Below are positions 1 to 7,969 of a stretch of DNA of 38,091 nucleotides, in pieces (the stretch's first letter is position 1; each line of letters starts with the position of its first letter). The notes beneath the pieces are model-generated. The model did not search any database. It was given only the letters and a program-made list of their open reading frames with translations, and was not told the DNA's origin. A program made the translations under genes and the position numbers. The DNA comes from Chloroflexota bacterium (GTDB lineage Bacteria; Chloroflexota; Dehalococcoidia; Lucifugimonadales; Australimonadaceae): positions 1 through 38,091 of the forward strand of contig JADFQE010000011.1 of the NCBI GenBank assembly GCA_022561985.1, in the 5' to 3' direction.

Positions 1-241
1 CCGTGGCGGCCGTCCCCGTGTTGTTGGCGTCGGCTCCGTAGGCATCCACCGCGGCCTGCACCCTGGCGAACTCCGTGGCAGGCGCGCCGCCCTCGCCCTC
101 GCCGGTGAACTGGCCGACGTTCGGCAGGATGACCGCCGCGAGCCCCACGACCATCCCCCCCACGACCAGCAGCTCGGCGAGGGTGAACCCCCGCTGGCTC
201 CTTGCCACCCGCTCCCAGATCCTTCCGACGCTTTTCGCCAT
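1..241 (-). CDS. Type IV major prepilin, N-terminal part (runs off left edge)
   Basis: The 80 visible residues begin with a short basic leader followed by the prepilin peptidase motif RSQRG/FTLAE and a hydrophobic stretch (LLVVGGMVVGLAAVIL). This is the class III signal of type IV pilins: cleavage after Gly, methylated Phe at +1, Glu at +5. The start ATG at 241 is preceded by GAGGAAAG at good spacing. The C-terminal globular part lies outside the window. The gene is downstream of the pilMN, pilO, pilC and pilB genes on the same strand, so it is likely the main pilus subunit. The 196 bases between this start and the pilMN stop at 438 may hold its own promoter; I checked them for a c-di-GMP riboswitch and saw no convincing match. 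Confidence 0.9.
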   Translation of the reverse strand, partial: MAKSVGRIWERVARSQRGFTLAELLVVGGMVVGLAAVILPNVGQFTGEGEGGAPATEFARVQAAVDAYGADANNTGTAAT

Positions 242-437
242 GCTCTGCTTTCCTCCCCTCGGGCCGTTGGGTGCCGCCGTCCGCAGTCCGAAACGCGAGC
301 GGCAAGCCGGTCTCATCGGCTATGAAGCCATGCTAGAGCGAGCGGTCCGGGGCGGCTTCGTCCGGTGGTACAGTCCTGGGCCGACGTTCGTACGGGTCGC
401 CCCGATATCAGGGAACACGCGTGACCGCGAGCGGCAT

Positions 438-2027
438 TCAGGACGCCTCGTCCCGGTCCGGATCGGCCCCGCTCGAGTAGGAGCCAATCATGCTGAACGC
501 GATGCCCCCCGCGCCCGAGCCGGCGGCCTCGCCGGCCTCGCGTGACGTGCCGGCCGCGCTGGTGGTGCGCAGCTGCTCGAAGAGGCCGGTGGCGCGCAGC
601 CCGTCGGCGAACGCGACCACGGCACGGTAGCTGGGCGCGCTGCCGGACACGCGCACCTCGCCACCGGCAAGGCTCACGTCGGAGACTTCGACCGAGGGCT
701 CGCCGGTGAGCGCGCGCGCTCGCTCCACCACGAGAGCGACCGCGTCCCGGCTCGTCCGCACCTCCTCCTCGAGCGCCTGGACCTGCGCCGCCAGGACGTC
801 GAGCTTCAGACGCATGCTCTTCTCGCGGGCCGCCGCGACGTTGTCGATCCGGACGTTCCGATGGACGCCGGCGAGGCTCGCCTCCTGGCGCTCGGCCCAG
901 CTCTCGGCTTGCTGCACGAAGGACGTCGCGGCCACCGCTCCCGCGCCGAGCGCGCCGAAGAGCAGCGCGATCCCGATGGCGCGCGCCGGCAGCCGGAGCC
1001 TGCGGTGGCGTGGGGGGAGCAGGTCCATGACGGCCTGCTGGGCCGGCGAGGCCCGCCACGGCAGGCGCGGCCGGTCGCGGTCCGCGAGCATCAGGCCGAC
1101 GTTCGCCGCGTATTCGAGCGCCGGGAACCCGTCCGGGGCCTCGATCGATGGTATCGGCCCGCGCAGCCGCTCGCCGAAGGCGTCTGCGAGTGCCTGGACG
1201 TGGGCGGCGTCCGCCGGTACCTGGCCCGGCAGCACCCCCGTTGGCCCGGGCCCGGCGTCCGGCCCGCTGCTGGCGCACAGCTCCTCGATCGGCTGCGCGG
1301 GCGCACCGGCGTATGCCGTAGCGTCGGCCGGCGGGAGCTCCACGCGGTGTACCCGCCGAGGGACCCCGTCGCGCACCAGCACGAGCTCCGCCTCGGAGCT
1401 CGTCAGATGGGCGATGGCCGCGTGGGACCGTCCCACCGCGCTCGAGAGGGCGAGCGCCTTCGCGTAGGACGCCGATGGCCGGACGCCCATCAGGCCGACG
1501 AGCTTGATGTAGGCGTCGATCTCCCAGCGCGGGACCGCCCACGCCATCACCTCGGGGCCGCGGCCGTCCTGGATCATCTTCCACCGGAGGTCGATCTCCT
1601 CCGGGGCGAAGGGGATCGTGTTCCCGACCTCCACGGCGACCACCTGGTCCAGGTACCGCCGTGAGGCCGCCGGCTTCTCCAGATAGCGCACCAGGGATGC
1701 GTAGAAGGGCAGGTCCGTGAGCTGGCGGGTGCGCCCCCGGGTGAGGGCCGCGAGCTCGGGCGGCAGCGACGCGCCCTCCGGGTCGTCGAGGTCGACGGTT
1801 GCCCATGCCACGATGCGGCTCCCCGAGAATGCCACGGCACGCAGCACCGCCCCCTCGACGCTCACGGTGAGCGTTCGCCGCCGCAGGCGCTCGAGCTTCC
1901 CGCCTGGGCGCGCGCTCCCTGCTCTCGCGCGCTCGGGCGCCCCGTCGCTTGGCCGTCCGTCGCCGGGCGCGCCGGGGGACGCAACGGGGCTGAGCACGCG
2001 GTCCGTGCCGCCGTCCACGGTGCTCAC
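438..2027 (-). CDS. PilM-PilN fusion, type IV pilus inner-membrane assembly protein
   Basis: This 529-residue protein joins two alignment-complex parts usually encoded separately. Residues about 45-325 look like the actin-like PilM fold (TLTVSVEGAVLRAVAFSG near the N-terminus, then a pattern including VVAVEVGNTIPFAPEEIDLRWKM). From about residue 330 the sequence is PilN-like: DLLPPRHRRLRLP, one transmembrane helix (about 343-365), a coiled coil rich in Ala, Leu and Glu, and a ferredoxin-like end. Known PilM binds the cytoplasmic N-terminus of PilN, and the fusion would make that contact permanent. The GTG start at 2027 overlaps the upstream pilO-like stop in GTGA, suggesting translational coupling. 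An in-frame extension upstream to 2513 would run through the pilO-like gene and is rejected. The last 30 or so residues (Gly/Ala/Ser-rich) are low complexity. Confidence 0.8.
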   Translation of the reverse strand: MSTVDGGTDRVLSPVASPGAPGDGRPSDGAPERARAGSARPGGKLERLRRRTLTVSVEGAVLRAVAFSGSRIVAWATVDLDDPEGASLPPELAALTRGRTRQLTDLPFYASLVRYLEKPAASRRYLDQVVAVEVGNTIPFAPEEIDLRWKMIQDGRGPEVMAWAVPRWEIDAYIKLVGLMGVRPSASYAKALALSSAVGRSHAAIAHLTSSEAELVLVRDGVPRRVHRVELPPADATAYAGAPAQPIEELCASSGPDAGPGPTGVLPGQVPADAAHVQALADAFGERLRGPIPSIEAPDGFPALEYAANVGLMLADRDRPRLPWRASPAQQAVMDLLPPRHRRLRLPARAIGIALLFGALGAGAVAATSFVQQAESWAERQEASLAGVHRNVRIDNVAAAREKSMRLKLDVLAAQVQALEEEVRTSRDAVALVVERARALTGEPSVEVSDVSLAGGEVRVSGSAPSYRAVVAFADGLRATGLFEQLRTTSAAGTSREAGEAAGSGAGGIAFSMIGSYSSGADPDRDEAS

Positions 2028-2614
2028 GGCGTGGCCTCCCAGGCCTCGCTGGGCTCGGGGTCGAGCTCGACGTCGATATCGAGCGACGCCCACGGTGCGC
2101 CCGAGAGGTTGCCCAGGCGCGCACTGCGTACCGTCATGCCCGGCGCCGCCTCGGACAGCGCGTCGAGGAAGCCGTAGATGGCTTCCGTGCCCCCGGTCAC
2201 GCGGATCGTGAGCGAGAGCATCCGGTAGGACAGCGGGCCATCCGCTCGCCTGCCGGCCTCGGCGATGTTGATCGACGCGAGGGCCACGCCGGATGTCCGG
2301 GCCGTCGCGGCGACGAGCTCGATCAGCTCGTCGGTGTGCTCGTAGCCGAAGCGTGCGCTTCGGCTCTCCAGCAACTCCTCGGTCGGGGCCACCTGGGCCT
2401 CGATCACGGCTGCGACGCCGCTCGGCCCGCGGGCGGCGGCGAGGAGCGCCTTGGCCTCGCTCTGGGCGGCGGTCCCGCGGCTCAGGCCGTCCCAGTACCG
2501 CAGGCCGAGCCATGCGTCGTAGGCGAGCATGCCCGCGCCGAGCACGAGCAGCACCAGGACCACGCGGTTCGCGGCCCGGAGGCGCTCGATGAGCTGGAAG
2601 ACGCTGGTGGACAT
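2024..2614 (-). CDS. PilO-like type IV pilus assembly protein
   Basis: This 196-residue protein has a short cytoplasmic N-terminus, one transmembrane helix (VVLVLLVLGAGMLAYDAWLGL, split over residues about 18-38), a helical linker, and a C-terminal region with the alternating pattern of the PilO/GspM ferredoxin-like fold (residues about 95-180). PilO dimerises with PilN in the inner membrane and links the motor to the outer parts of the machine. The gene lies between pilC (9 bases upstream) and pilMN (GTGA overlap). Sequence identity to known PilO is not obvious by eye; the call rests on topology, length and position. Confidence 0.7.
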   Translation of the reverse strand: MSTSVFQLIERLRAANRVVLVLLVLGAGMLAYDAWLGLRYWDGLSRGTAAQSEAKALLAAARGPSGVAAVIEAQVAPTEELLESRSARFGYEHTDELIELVAATARTSGVALASINIAEAGRRADGPLSYRMLSLTIRVTGGTEAIYGFLDALSEAAPGMTVRSARLGNLSGAPWASLDIDVELDPEPSEAWEATP

Positions 2615-2623
2615 CGATGGCTC

Positions 2624-3832
2624 CTAGCGCAGCGCGTCCAGGCCCGAATAGATGGGCACGAACATCGAGAATGCGATGAAGGCGACGATGCCGCCGACGA
2701 CGACGGTCGATGCCGGCTCAAGCGCGGCGAGGAGCGAGCCGAGGCGGGCTTCGCGCTCCTTCTGGTAGGTCACGGCGGCGTCGTTCATCATCCGCGCCAT
2801 CTGGTTCCCGTCCTCGCCCATCGAGATCAGCTCGAGGAAGAGGGACGGGAGCACGCGGTGGCGGCGGAGCTCCGATGCGAACCCACGGCCGGCGAGCAGA
2901 CTCTCCTCGCCCGCCCGCATCGCCTCCTTCACCCGGACGTTGCTGCAGCCTCCGATGCCCTTCGGCAGCGCATCGGAGAGCGGGACGCCCGCTTCGAGCA
3001 GCATCCCGACGGTCCGGGAGAAGCGCGCCATGTCGCCGGCGATGGACAGCGGCCCGAGCAGCGGCAGGCGTGCGGAGACCCCGTCGATGACGCCCGCGGC
3101 TCCGGGCACCCGGCGCAGACCGGCCAGCCCCAGGACCGTGGCGGCTCCGGCGCCGAGGATCATGAGGAGGTTCTCCTTGACGAAGCCGATCGCGGCGATC
3201 GTCGCCGTCATCGCCGCCGGCGACCCCGCCCCCATCTGCTCGAAGACCTTGAGGAGCGGGGGGACGGCGACCGTCATCAGCACGCCGAGCGTGGCGAAGG
3301 ACATGCCGATGATCGTCATCGGGTACATCATGGTCTTCATCGCCCGCGACTTCGCCTCGGCGTCCCCCGCGAGCATGTCCGCGAGCTGCTCCAGCGAGGG
3401 GCCGAGGCGGCCCGTCGATTCGCCGGCCTCGACGATGCTGAGGTGCAGCTCGCTGAAGACGGCGGGATAGCGGTGCATGACCTGCGAGAGGCTCTCGCCG
3501 TCCGCGAGGTTCGTGCGCATCTCTCCGATGACGCGGCGCATGACGCGGCTCTTGGACTCCGATCCGGCCATCTCGAGGGCGCGCAGGAGGTTGCCGCCGC
3601 TCCCCAGCATGGATGCGACCTGCTGGAAGAAGCGGACCAGGTCGCTCGTGCCTGCCTTGAACATGGAGGGGAACATCGCTTCGAGCCCCGGCACCCCCCG
3701 CACCGGCGCGATCTTGAGCAGCCGGTACCCGAGCGAGGCGACCGCTGCCGCTGCCTCGTTCTGGTCCGGCGCCGCGATGGTGTCCTTGAAGACGCCGCGC
3801 TCGGGGAGGTATGCCACATAACGGAACTGCAT
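2624..3832 (-). CDS. pilC: PilC, type IV pilus inner-membrane platform protein
   Basis: This 402-residue protein has the GspF/PilC layout: a short cytoplasmic N-terminus (MQFRYVAYLPERGVFKDTI), then two homologous T2SF domains (about 70-190 and 270-395), each followed by hydrophobic segments. Family features visible are F-x-x-x-L-x-x-M-L-x-x-G in the first domain (FFQQVASMLGSGGNLLRAL), its counterpart FSRTVGMLLEAGVPLSDAL in the second, and a C-terminal membrane helix containing VVVGGIVAFIAFSMFVPIYSG. It is the platform on which PilB acts to insert pilin. It sits 3 bases downstream of pilB. Confidence 0.93.
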   Translation of the reverse strand: MQFRYVAYLPERGVFKDTIAAPDQNEAAAAVASLGYRLLKIAPVRGVPGLEAMFPSMFKAGTSDLVRFFQQVASMLGSGGNLLRALEMAGSESKSRVMRRVIGEMRTNLADGESLSQVMHRYPAVFSELHLSIVEAGESTGRLGPSLEQLADMLAGDAEAKSRAMKTMMYPMTIIGMSFATLGVLMTVAVPPLLKVFEQMGAGSPAAMTATIAAIGFVKENLLMILGAGAATVLGLAGLRRVPGAAGVIDGVSARLPLLGPLSIAGDMARFSRTVGMLLEAGVPLSDALPKGIGGCSNVRVKEAMRAGEESLLAGRGFASELRRHRVLPSLFLELISMGEDGNQMARMMNDAAVTYQKEREARLGSLLAALEPASTVVVGGIVAFIAFSMFVPIYSGLDALR

Positions 3833-3835
3833 GGG

Positions 3836-5608
3836 CTAGTCCAGACTGAACAGGACGCGCAGCATCTCGTAGGGTGTCGTGATGCCTTCCGACACCTTCA
3901 TCATGCCGTCGCGGCGCATCGAGATCATGCCGTCGGCGCGGGCCTGGGCCACGAGCTCCTCGCGCGTGGCGTCGTTGGAGAAGGCCTCGCGCATCTGGTC
4001 GGTCATCGACATCACTTCGTAGATGCCGGAGCGCCCCCGGTAGCCGGTTTGGGCGCACGCGTTGCACCCCTTCCCGGAGACGAACTGCTCGCGGTGCTCG
4101 CCCATCTCCGCCGCGTACGCCTCCTGCTCCGCGATGGGCCGCGGCTGCATCGTGCCGCAGTTGGTGCACACGCGGCGCACCATCCGCTGGGACACGATGC
4201 CGGCGACCGACGACGCGATCAGGTACGACGCCACGCCGAGGTCGCGCAGCCGCAGGAGCGCCGAGACGGCGTCGTTGGCGTGCAGCGACGTCAGCACGAG
4301 GTGCCCGGTCAGCGCAGCCTGCGTCGCGATGAGCGCCGTCTCCTGGTCGCGGATCTCGCCGATCAGGATGACATCCGGGTCGAGCCGCAGGATGCTGCGG
4401 AGCTGGGTCGCGAAGGTCACGCCGGCCTCCGGGTGCACCTGCATCTGGTTCACGTCGGCGATGTGGTACTCGACGGGGTCCTCGAGCGTGATGACGTTCG
4501 TTTCGATGCGGTCCATCTGGAGGACCGATGCGTAGAGCGTCGTGCTCTTGCCCGCCCCCGTCGGACCGCAGACGATGATGATGCCGTAGGGCAGGTGCAG
4601 CAGCTTGCGGAACTGCTCGACGCTGCCCGGCGACATGCCGAGCTGGTCCAGCCCGCGCAGGTCGAACTGCTTCGCCAGCAGCCGGAGCACGGCCATCTCG
4701 CCGGTGACCGTGCTGCTGATCGCGACGCGGACGTCGACCGTCCGGTCACCCGAGGCCAGGCTGAACTGCCCATCCTGCGGCCGGCGCCGCTCGGCGATGT
4801 TCAGCCCCGAGGTGATCTTGAGCCGCGAGAGGAGCGCCGGGTGCATGTCCAGGGGCAGCGACATGACGTCGTGCAGGATGCCGTCGATGCGGTACCGGAC
4901 CCGCAGGTGCGTCTCCGTCGGCTCCAGGTGCACGTCGGATGCGCGGTCCTGGAGCGCCTGCTGGACCAGCATCTCCATCACGTCGGCGGGGGGGAGCAGG
5001 TTGAGCTGCGCGGCCGTGACGCGTGCGACGGCCTGGCCCATGCCGAGCGCCTGCGCCTGGGTGACCTTCGCCGAGCGGTACGAGAGGTCGATGTGCTCCA
5101 GGATGTGGTCCACCGTCGCGATCACGGGGTCGATGGCGCGCCCCGTGCGGGCGCTGAGGTCCTGCATCGTGCCCACGTCCGTCGGGTCGGTCATGGCGAC
5201 GGTGATCCGCCGCCCGCTGGCCCGGATCGGGAGCGCCAGGTAGTGCAGCGCGAGCTGCTCCGGGAGCAGCGCGACCGCGTCGAGGTCGATCGTCTCGCCG
5301 CGCAGGTCGAGCAGCGGCACGCCCATGTGCAGGGCCGTCATCGCCGCCAGGTCCCAGGAGAGCATCAGCCCGTGCCGGACGAGCGCCTGGGCGAGCGGGA
5401 TCCCGCTCCGGCGGGCGGACTCCTCCGTCTGCGCGATCTGGCCGTCGTCGAGCTTGCCGCTCGAGCGCAGCATCTGCGCCAGCGACGCCGGGCGGCTCAC
5501 GAGGGCGGGGGGCTGCTCCTCGACGCGCGTCATGGGGGGGCGAGCGATGGGCTCGGCCGAGCCGGTCACCGCTTCGTAGGGCTCAAGATTGACGGTCTTT
5601 AGCGCCAT
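3836..5608 (-). CDS. pilB: PilB, type IV pilus extension ATPase
   Basis: This 590-residue cytoplasmic secretion ATPase of the GspE/PilB family has an N-terminal T2SSE-N domain (about 45-190), then the ATPase core with Walker A GPTGAGKST, an Asp box around ITLEDPVEYHI, Walker B DPDVILIGEIRD and the His box LTGHLVLTSLHAND. The four cysteines of the zinc subdomain are present (CTNC and CNAC, near residues 480-530). The intact zinc site favours an extension ATPase over a PilT retraction motor; no PilT is visible here. The ATG at 5608 is chosen; MALKTVNLEPYEAVTG is a typical poorly conserved N-terminus. Confidence 0.95.
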   Translation of the reverse strand: MALKTVNLEPYEAVTGSAEPIARPPMTRVEEQPPALVSRPASLAQMLRSSGKLDDGQIAQTEESARRSGIPLAQALVRHGLMLSWDLAAMTALHMGVPLLDLRGETIDLDAVALLPEQLALHYLALPIRASGRRITVAMTDPTDVGTMQDLSARTGRAIDPVIATVDHILEHIDLSYRSAKVTQAQALGMGQAVARVTAAQLNLLPPADVMEMLVQQALQDRASDVHLEPTETHLRVRYRIDGILHDVMSLPLDMHPALLSRLKITSGLNIAERRRPQDGQFSLASGDRTVDVRVAISSTVTGEMAVLRLLAKQFDLRGLDQLGMSPGSVEQFRKLLHLPYGIIIVCGPTGAGKSTTLYASVLQMDRIETNVITLEDPVEYHIADVNQMQVHPEAGVTFATQLRSILRLDPDVILIGEIRDQETALIATQAALTGHLVLTSLHANDAVSALLRLRDLGVASYLIASSVAGIVSQRMVRRVCTNCGTMQPRPIAEQEAYAAEMGEHREQFVSGKGCNACAQTGYRGRSGIYEVMSMTDQMREAFSNDATREELVAQARADGMISMRRDGMMKVSEGITTPYEMLRVLFSLD

Positions 5609-5645
5609 GGGTCTCGTCTCCGTTGAACGTGAAGGCGCGCGGCTG

Positions 5646-6608
5646 CTATGCGTCGGGCTCGATGGACGGCAGCATCGGCGCGAGGTCCAGGTCGTCCCCC
5701 TCGGTGGGGGCGAGGTGGACGGTGACGCCGATGCCGCCGTCGGCCACGGCTTCGTCCGGGCTGCGGACGTCGACGCGGACCACGTTGGGCATGGACGCCA
5801 CGATCCTGGCCAGGGGCAGCGGCTCGCGCAGCCCGAGGGATATCTCCGCGCCGTCTTGTTGCCTGCTGCCGGTCATCCGCAGCATGCGGAACTGGGGCAT
5901 CTGGCACAGCTCGTCCACGAACTGGACGATCCGCTGGACGTTGCCGTTCGCCATCACTAGCAGGCGTACCGTGCCCTCGTAGAGCTCGCCGGGCGCCGAT
6001 GCCCGCGGCTCCCAGGCGTTCCCCCTGCCGGCCTCGGGGGCGAAGGCAGGGTCGTGCGCCGCCTCCGCCGCCTCGGCGGCCGGTACGTCCGGAGTGCCGC
6101 GCTCGCGCGGCTCGGCCACGCCGCCGCGCTCGCGGGATGGGGCCGTCACACTGGCGCGCTGGCGCGCTGGGCCCGGTTCGGCCGCGAGGCCAAGGGTCTT
6201 CCGGATCTCGATGTCCGCCAGCCGGAGGAACTGCTCCCGCACCTTGAGGGCCGCCAGCTTGAGGCCGGCGGTTGCCGAGGCCAGATCGTCGAGCACGGCC
6301 TGCTCTCCGGATGGGGGTGGCTCCGGCTGCGCGGAGGGGCGGGCGTCGGTTCTCCGGCGCACCACGACTGCGACCTCGGGGACCGCGACCGCCGGAACCG
6401 CGACCTGGCCCACCGGGGCGAGCGCCGAGGGGCCCGTGGACCCATCGCCTGCGGACCCATCGCCCACGCGCCCATCGAGAGACACCGCGTGCGCGATCGC
6501 ATCGAGCACCTGCTGAGCGGAGCTCGACGCGGTCGCGTCGGCGTCGCCCGCCGGCTGCGCTGCGCCGGGCGGGGCCAGCTCGGTTTCCAAGAGCTCGGGG
6601 TGCATCAT
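5646..6608 (-). CDS. Unknown protein of the pilus operon
   Basis: I do not recognise this 320-residue protein. Residues about 1-215 are low complexity, rich in Ala, Pro, Glu and Gly, with one helical island (about 105-140, LASATAGLKLAALKVREQFL). The last 105 residues are compact and look folded: LYEGTVRLLVMANGNVQRIV, then FVDELCQMPQFRMLRM, ending with an acidic tail. The alternating strand and helix pattern would suit a small ferredoxin-like domain, as in PilN and PilO; that is inference. It lies between the LuxR-type regulator and pilB, so a role in pilus assembly or its control is likely. The start has only a weak ribosome site. A seven-codon ORF (6632 down to 6609, MTYPELA) with a better site (GAGAGG) ends in a TGA overlapping this ATGATG, so initiation may be coupled to it. 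Confidence 0.65.
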   Translation of the reverse strand: MMHPELLETELAPPGAAQPAGDADATASSSAQQVLDAIAHAVSLDGRVGDGSAGDGSTGPSALAPVGQVAVPAVAVPEVAVVVRRRTDARPSAQPEPPPSGEQAVLDDLASATAGLKLAALKVREQFLRLADIEIRKTLGLAAEPGPARQRASVTAPSRERGGVAEPRERGTPDVPAAEAAEAAHDPAFAPEAGRGNAWEPRASAPGELYEGTVRLLVMANGNVQRIVQFVDELCQMPQFRMLRMTGSRQQDGAEISLGLREPLPLARIVASMPNVVRVDVRSPDEAVADGGIGVTVHLAPTEGDDLDLAPMLPSIEPDA

Positions 6609-6657
6609 GCCAGCTCGGGGTACGTCATGGGGTAGCCTCTCGATGCCGTGACGGGCA

Positions 6658-7047
6658 TCAGATGGCCAGCCACCCCAGCCGGACCGCCGTCACCACCGCG
6701 TGGGTGCGGTCCGACGCGCGCAGCTTCGTCATGATGTAGGTCAGGTGGCTCTTGACCGTGCGCTCGGAGATGAGCAGCTGGTCGCCGATGATCTTGTTGG
6801 AGTTGCCTTCCGCGACGAGCGCGAGGACCTCCCGCTCCCGGTCGGTGAGCGGCTGCGCCTCGACGGGCACCAGGTCCGGCTGCCGTGGCCGGATGACCAG
6901 GCCGCCGTTGATGTGCAGCACGCTGAGGAGCTCGCGCGTCCCCGCGGCGTGGTGGCGCCGCAGGTCGTCGGCCTTCTGCGTTTCGAGGTCCGGCCAATCG
7001 AAGACCGGTGTCCCCGTCCGTGCGGGTGTTTCCGTCGGAGTCGTCAT
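6658..7047 (-). CDS. LuxR/NarL-type DNA-binding regulator without receiver domain
   Basis: This 129-residue protein has a C-terminal LuxR-type helix-turn-helix (LTDREREVLALVAEGNSNKI, then ISERTVKSHLTYIMTKL, residues about 67-120). The N-terminal 60 residues contain no phosphoacceptor receiver and no recognised sensor. The ATG at 7047 is preceded by GAGGGGAGGCGAG, a strong ribosome site; in-frame codons upstream to 7095 are rejected for that reason. It heads the pilB-pilC-pilO-pilMN gene string and is divergent from an OmpR-type regulator at 7208, so it probably helps control pilus expression. What signal it senses is not visible. Confidence 0.85.
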   Translation of the reverse strand: MTTPTETPARTGTPVFDWPDLETQKADDLRRHHAAGTRELLSVLHINGGLVIRPRQPDLVPVEAQPLTDREREVLALVAEGNSNKIIGDQLLISERTVKSHLTYIMTKLRASDRTHAVVTAVRLGWLAI

Positions 7048-7145
7048 CTCGCCTCCCCTCGGTCCGCCGCGTGCGGGCTGGACAGCCCGTGCCACGGTGT
7101 TCCAACGTTGAGCCTAGGGGGCGAACATGAGGCGCTTGTGAGCGC

Positions 7146-7184
7146 TGCATAAGAATTGCATAAGAGATCGGGCGCTCGTAAGAT
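7146..7184 (+). promoter_or_regulatory. Promoter with TGCATAAGA direct repeats before the OmpR-type gene
   Basis: Two exact copies of TGCATAAGA (7146-7154 and 7157-7165) are spaced 11 bases apart, the one-turn spacing typical of OmpR/PhoB-family binding sites. The second copy overlaps a plausible -35 (TTGCAT, 7156-7161), followed after 17 bases by TAAGAT (7179-7184) as -10 and by the GTG start at 7208. I infer that the response regulator itself, or a relative, binds here and may control both divergent genes. The sequence is clear; the function is inference. Confidence 0.5.
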
Positions 7185-7207
7185 CCTTAAACAAGTTCGA
7201 GGTTTCG

Positions 7208-7912
7208 GTGAAAGACACAAGATCCGGCCAGCTCATCCTCGCCGTGGACGACGATAGCGACATCCGCGACATGCTGCGCGACATCCTGGAGATGGAAGGC
7301 TACAGCGTCGCCACCGCCGCCAATGGCCTCGAGGCCCTGCGCGCCGTCTACCAGTCACGGCCCGCGCTCGTCATCACCGACATCGCGATGCCGGAGATGG
7401 ACGGCTGGACGTTCCTCGCGCGGCTGCGGGAGTTCACCGACATCCCCGTCATCATGCTCAGCGCCCTGGGCGAGGAGCATGACAAGGTCCGCGGTCTGCG
7501 CGAGGGGGCCGACGACTACGTCGTGAAGCCGGTGCTGCGCGCCGAGCTGCTGGCCCGCGTGGAGGCCCTCCTGCGGCGCACCAGGTCCGACGAGACCGAC
7601 GGGGAGGCCGTCTACCGCGACGCCGCGCTCTACGTGGACTTCGAGCGGCACGACGTCCGCGTCCGCGGCGAGCCGGTCGAGCTCTCGCCGCAGGAGTTCC
7701 GGCTGCTCGCGGCGCTGATCCGCCATCCGGGAGCGGTGCTCAGCCCCGACCGCCTGCTCGAGCTGTCCTGGGGGACGTCGGAGGGAGGCCCGGAGAACGT
7801 CCGGGTCTACATCGGGTACCTCCGGAGGAAGCTGGAGCCCGAGCCGGATGTGCCTCCGATGATCCAGACCGTCCGCGGCTTCGGCTACCGCTTCAACGCG
7901 CGCCGGGCCTAG
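7208..7912 (+). CDS. OmpR/PhoB-family response regulator (orphan)
   Basis: This is a 234-residue two-domain regulator. The receiver domain (about 8-120) has the acidic pocket DDD at 14-16, phosphoacceptor Asp58 (VITDIAMPEMDGW), the conserved Ser85 and Lys107. The C-terminal winged helix (about 135-232) shows the family pattern VELSPQEFRLLAALIRHPG, VRVYIGYLRRKLE and the wing VRGFGYRF. The GTG at 7208 follows GAGG. No histidine kinase lies within the window, so the partner is unknown. The gene is divergent from a LuxR-type regulator at the head of the pilus operon and is followed at once by a dispersed repeat hairpin that could end transcription. Confidence 0.93.
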   Translation: MKDTRSGQLILAVDDDSDIRDMLRDILEMEGYSVATAANGLEALRAVYQSRPALVITDIAMPEMDGWTFLARLREFTDIPVIMLSALGEEHDKVRGLREGADDYVVKPVLRAELLARVEALLRRTRSDETDGEAVYRDAALYVDFERHDVRVRGEPVELSPQEFRLLAALIRHPGAVLSPDRLLELSWGTSEGGPENVRVYIGYLRRKLEPEPDVPPMIQTVRGFGYRFNARRA

Positions 7913-7945
7913 GCAGGGCACAGCCCTGCACCCACCGGCGCGGTG
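7913..7945 (+). repeat. Dispersed hairpin repeat copy R1 (partial)
   Basis: GCAGGGC-ACA-GCCCTGC (7913-7929) is a 7-bp perfect stem with a three-base loop, followed by ACCCAC as in the other copies of the family (R2-R9). It begins one base after the regulator stop codon and lies between two convergent genes, where it could act as a two-way terminator. Confidence 0.7.
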
Positions 7946-7969
7946 GAGCGTTGAGGCGAAGCCCCAGGC

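Noticed and set aside
242-437. Possible c-di-GMP riboswitch before the pilin gene
   Set aside because: Such switches often precede pilin genes and GCCGATGAGACC looked suggestive, but the two-stem core and conserved tetraloop contacts of GEMM RNAs are not present.
2336-5602. A 1088-codon open frame on the plus strand across the pilO-pilC-pilB region
   Set aside because: It is antisense to clearly recognisable pilus genes, with His/Arg/Asp-rich composition typical of a GC-rich shadow frame.
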